From positions 3,687,316 through 3,751,315 of the forward strand of contig JAQJVL010000031.1 in NCBI GenBank assembly GCA_035578905.1: a stretch of DNA of 64,000 nucleotides, read 5' to 3'. The translations under genes were made by a program, and so were the position numbers. Positions 61,659 to 64,000 of the stretch are shown here, one piece after another. Each line of letters begins with the position of its first letter. Positions within the stretch are counted from its first letter, which is position 1. A model generated the notes under the pieces. It had not been told where the DNA came from, did not search any database, and saw only the letters and a program-made list of their open reading frames with translations. Origin of the DNA: Stictocephala bisonia. Its lineage: Eukaryota; Arthropoda; Insecta; Hemiptera; Membracidae.

Positions 61659-63624
61659 TATTTTTCTAGTGAATTAAACCATCAATATTTTTGCACAGTA
61701 AACATAAATGTTAAACAAAGGATTTAAATATTTTTTTTACTTGTTTTTAAAGCCCACTTGATGTTAATGTAGTCATTATTACTGAAGGCGGATGTGATTT
61801 GAGCGTCATGTGGCTGGAAAGCGAATTTCGTGACGTCCCCTAGTTATTTAAAATCATAAAATATTAACCAACTATGTATACATATTACATGAATTTTATA
61901 GATATTTTAAACATGTTTATTTACATACATAAACCATGTAATGTAATGTCAGGAGGCAGTAAAACAAGTTTAGTATCATAATTTAATAAATACGCAATGT
62001 GTACTGAAATAAAATATATTTACAATCGACGCTTCCACATGTTTATTTTTATTTTATCTATGTTTATGTTTATATTTCTATAAAACATGTTTATTTTATC
62101 TATAACAGACTGATGGACTATGAGAGATATGTAACTGTTGTAATTTTCTTGCAAAAACTATCAATTATTGATGAGCTAATGCATTCGTTAGAGAGAATAC
62201 AAATAAATTTATAACATATTGGGAAAGACGTTTCCTTGTAAAACTCACGTCTTGAAATTAAATTAAAATATAGATCTGGACTATTAAATATACAGTTTTA
62301 AGGAATACTGAGTAGACCGATTATCAAACAGTTTCTGTTATACGTTAAAATATCCTGTAAGTCATGTTTTCTTTATTCTTACATACTCGCATGTTTTGAT
62401 AAGTTTTTGGTTTTTTAGTTCACCCTCAATAGTAAACAATTATACACATTGGAGTTGTATTTAGGTTATTAAAATGAGTAAAATAAGTAATATGTAAGTT
62501 TATATTGGCATCACGTATGACATTTGTTTACTTATCACGTTCAATAAAAAATAATTAGTTATAGTATATTTCCTAATTTTATTCTCAGCTGCTTAAACTG
62601 TCTACTGATTTCAAACCTAATTTAATTAATTCTTGTAACACATATGTGATATAAGAATTAATCCTCTTTATGTGTTTACATTTTTTTAGTTTTGTTTGAA
62701 TAGTACGCCATAAAAGTGCTATTCTGGCAGTTAAAGCAATTAATTAGTAAATTTAAAAAAATCATTATTTAAATTGTTATCATAATTACAATTTTATTTT
62801 ATACCAAAATATCAGAAGAAAGAGATACGAGAAACATTAAAGAGCGTTATAATCTCCAGATGAAACAAGCCAGGCCTTAATTAAGATCCGGACTAAGAAC
62901 ATCTGTCGACTGTTGGGCAAAGTGTATTTATCAATATTGCGCTTTATACTCTAGAGAATACAAATTAAAAAAATATATTAACTCATAGAAGGTATACCAT
63001 ATTTTTAAATTATTTATGGCATCTATAAATAATTTAGTGGTTATTTATAGATGCCATATTAGCTTCTATAAATCACACATGTTTGTATACGATTGAAGTA
63101 AATCATATACAGCCTTTACTATGTACGGAGAAACCAGTGCATTGCTGGTACAGATTCTTTTATTTCCCTTCAATTGCAAGTTTGCTATAGCGAATAATAT
63201 AAATATAATATTGAAGTTCAAATTTTTTATTTTTACTCAATAATAATTCTTAACATCTCTGTATCGTTTTATATACAGTATATGTAAATATATCCTATAT
63301 TGTGATAGGAATATGATATAGTCATATTTTCACCTGTCATAAAATACATAAAAAACAAGTTAACATTTTATAAATATCAATGCCGCAGTAACCATTACTT
63401 GCTACATCTATCTACAGATAATATACAAGGATACTGATAGGTTTTAAGGTTTGTTCGTTCCTTTATTATCAGAATATGCTGTTTCTCCGTGGTTTATTGG
63501 CCCTTAAATTCCCGTGTATAGTTTTACCAAGCAATAACCTTATCTATTTAAGGTAAAAATATCAAATCAATACCACTAAATTATTTTTTTAAATTAACAC
63601 ATTTAAAACGTTCGTAATAACAAC
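61659..63624. other. AT-rich DNA without a supported gene
   Basis: Nothing gene-like apart from the hairpin at 63015-63058. Confidence 0.5.
63015..63058. repeat. Perfect 18-bp hairpin
   Basis: TATGGCATCTATAAATAA pairs perfectly with TTATTTATAGATGCCATA around an 8-nt loop. It is shorter than a usual animal pre-miRNA stem and has no extension beyond 18 bp, so a microRNA call is not supported. Confidence 0.6.
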
Positions 63625-63880
63625 ACCAGGCCGTGAATTTGGCCAGTATCATTGACCGGATGGTTCCGACTATTGCAAGATAACGGAGTCAAGCACCATC
63701 GAGCGTGGCTGTCCCTTGGATGGTTGACGGTCTTAGCAAACCCGTCCTTGCACACAACCCACCTACCCGGTGGTGGTTCGGAAGTCACCATTAAGTCGTT
63801 GGCCCCCAGGTTAAGTGTTATAAAGGGATTTTTAGCCCTAAGTTCACCTGGCGAAATCAAACGATCAACTTTAACTTAAA
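63625..63880. other. GC-rich block of unknown origin
   Basis: About 250 bp with near-balanced base composition between AT-rich flanks. It contains CACCTACCCGGTGGTGGTTC and GTTGGCCCCCAGGTTAAGTG. Both strands have open frames (63603-63860 minus, 63652-63879 plus), but neither gives a recognisable protein. It resembles the structured untranslated part of a retrotransposon rather than a gene. It lies beside a LINE 3' end but in unproven relation to it. Confidence 0.4.
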
Positions 63881-63934
63881 ATATCTTCGTACTGAAGTTC
63901 ACATATTTTGACATTGTGTAATAAGTTTTTTTTA

Positions 63935-64000
63935 AATAATAATAATAATAATAATAATAAACGTTTATTTCCAAAACAAATCTACAAACATTACATACAT
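63935..64000 (-). mobile_element. 3' end of a LINE running off the window
   Basis: On the minus strand the sequence reads TTTGGAAATAAACG and then (TTA)n over 63935-63960. AATAAA immediately followed by a trinucleotide tail is a typical insect non-LTR retrotransposon 3' end. The body lies beyond 64000. Confidence 0.55.

Noticed and set aside
63015..63058. microRNA precursor
   Set aside because: The stem is only 18 bp and perfectly paired, with no lower stem; it looks like a simple palindrome or mini-MITE.

Overview
This window looks like about 64 kb of eukaryotic, probably insect, non-genic DNA. It is strongly AT-rich. I see no prokaryotic gene organisation, no tRNA or rRNA gene I would defend, and no intact host protein-coding gene. 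The transposon types point to an arthropod: a Tc1/mariner-type element with a 41-residue D-D spacing, a Harbinger-like element with a MADF-type ORF, a Mutator-like element, an FP-domain/coiled-coil ORF, and LINE tails of the AATAAA-plus-short-repeat kind. A large-genome insect, perhaps hemipteran, is a guess and not a demonstration.

Layout. 1-4 kb is AT-rich unique DNA. 4.02-5.62 kb is a palindromic (snap-back) element flanked by TA. 7.18-9.48 kb is a ~176-bp satellite interrupted by a ~750-bp block. 11.2-12.5 kb is a 168-bp satellite with an A/B dimeric higher-order pattern. 15.16-16.78 kb is an inverted-repeat element enclosing a decayed coiled-coil/FP-like ORF. 18.32-19.67 kb is a fold-back whose left arm carries twelve copies of a 57-bp unit and whose right arm carries one. 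23.16-23.61 kb is a small MITE. 29.4-32.5 kb is a ~118-bp satellite.

33.16-36.58 kb is the most striking object: a Mutator-like element with an 8-bp target duplication (ACTAACTA), whose 5' half has been replaced by an almost identical inverted copy of its 3' half. It is therefore a ~1.33-kb-arm hairpin holding two opposed copies of the last transposase exon. 36.97-38.58 kb holds a decayed unknown reading frame and a poly(A)-ended segment with a 36-bp minisatellite. 41.46-43.39 kb is a decayed DD41D mariner-type element with ~330-bp inverted repeats, sitting between a (TA)n run and a fold-back MITE. 47.4-51.4 kb is a ~165-bp satellite carrying a GC-rich insertion that shares the 36-bp minisatellite motif. 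56.4-57.9 kb is an LTR-like remnant split by a Harbinger-like element. The right edge enters a LINE on the minus strand.

Possible host signals are few and weak: an ATG followed by a splice donor at 40.58 kb, an open 114-nt exon-like block on the minus strand at 46.12-46.24 kb, a short exon-like block at 52.29 kb, and a TATA box followed by a short secretory-looking ORF at 61.51-61.66 kb. The rest is best read as intergenic or intronic DNA shaped by transposition, fold-back formation and tandem-array expansion.
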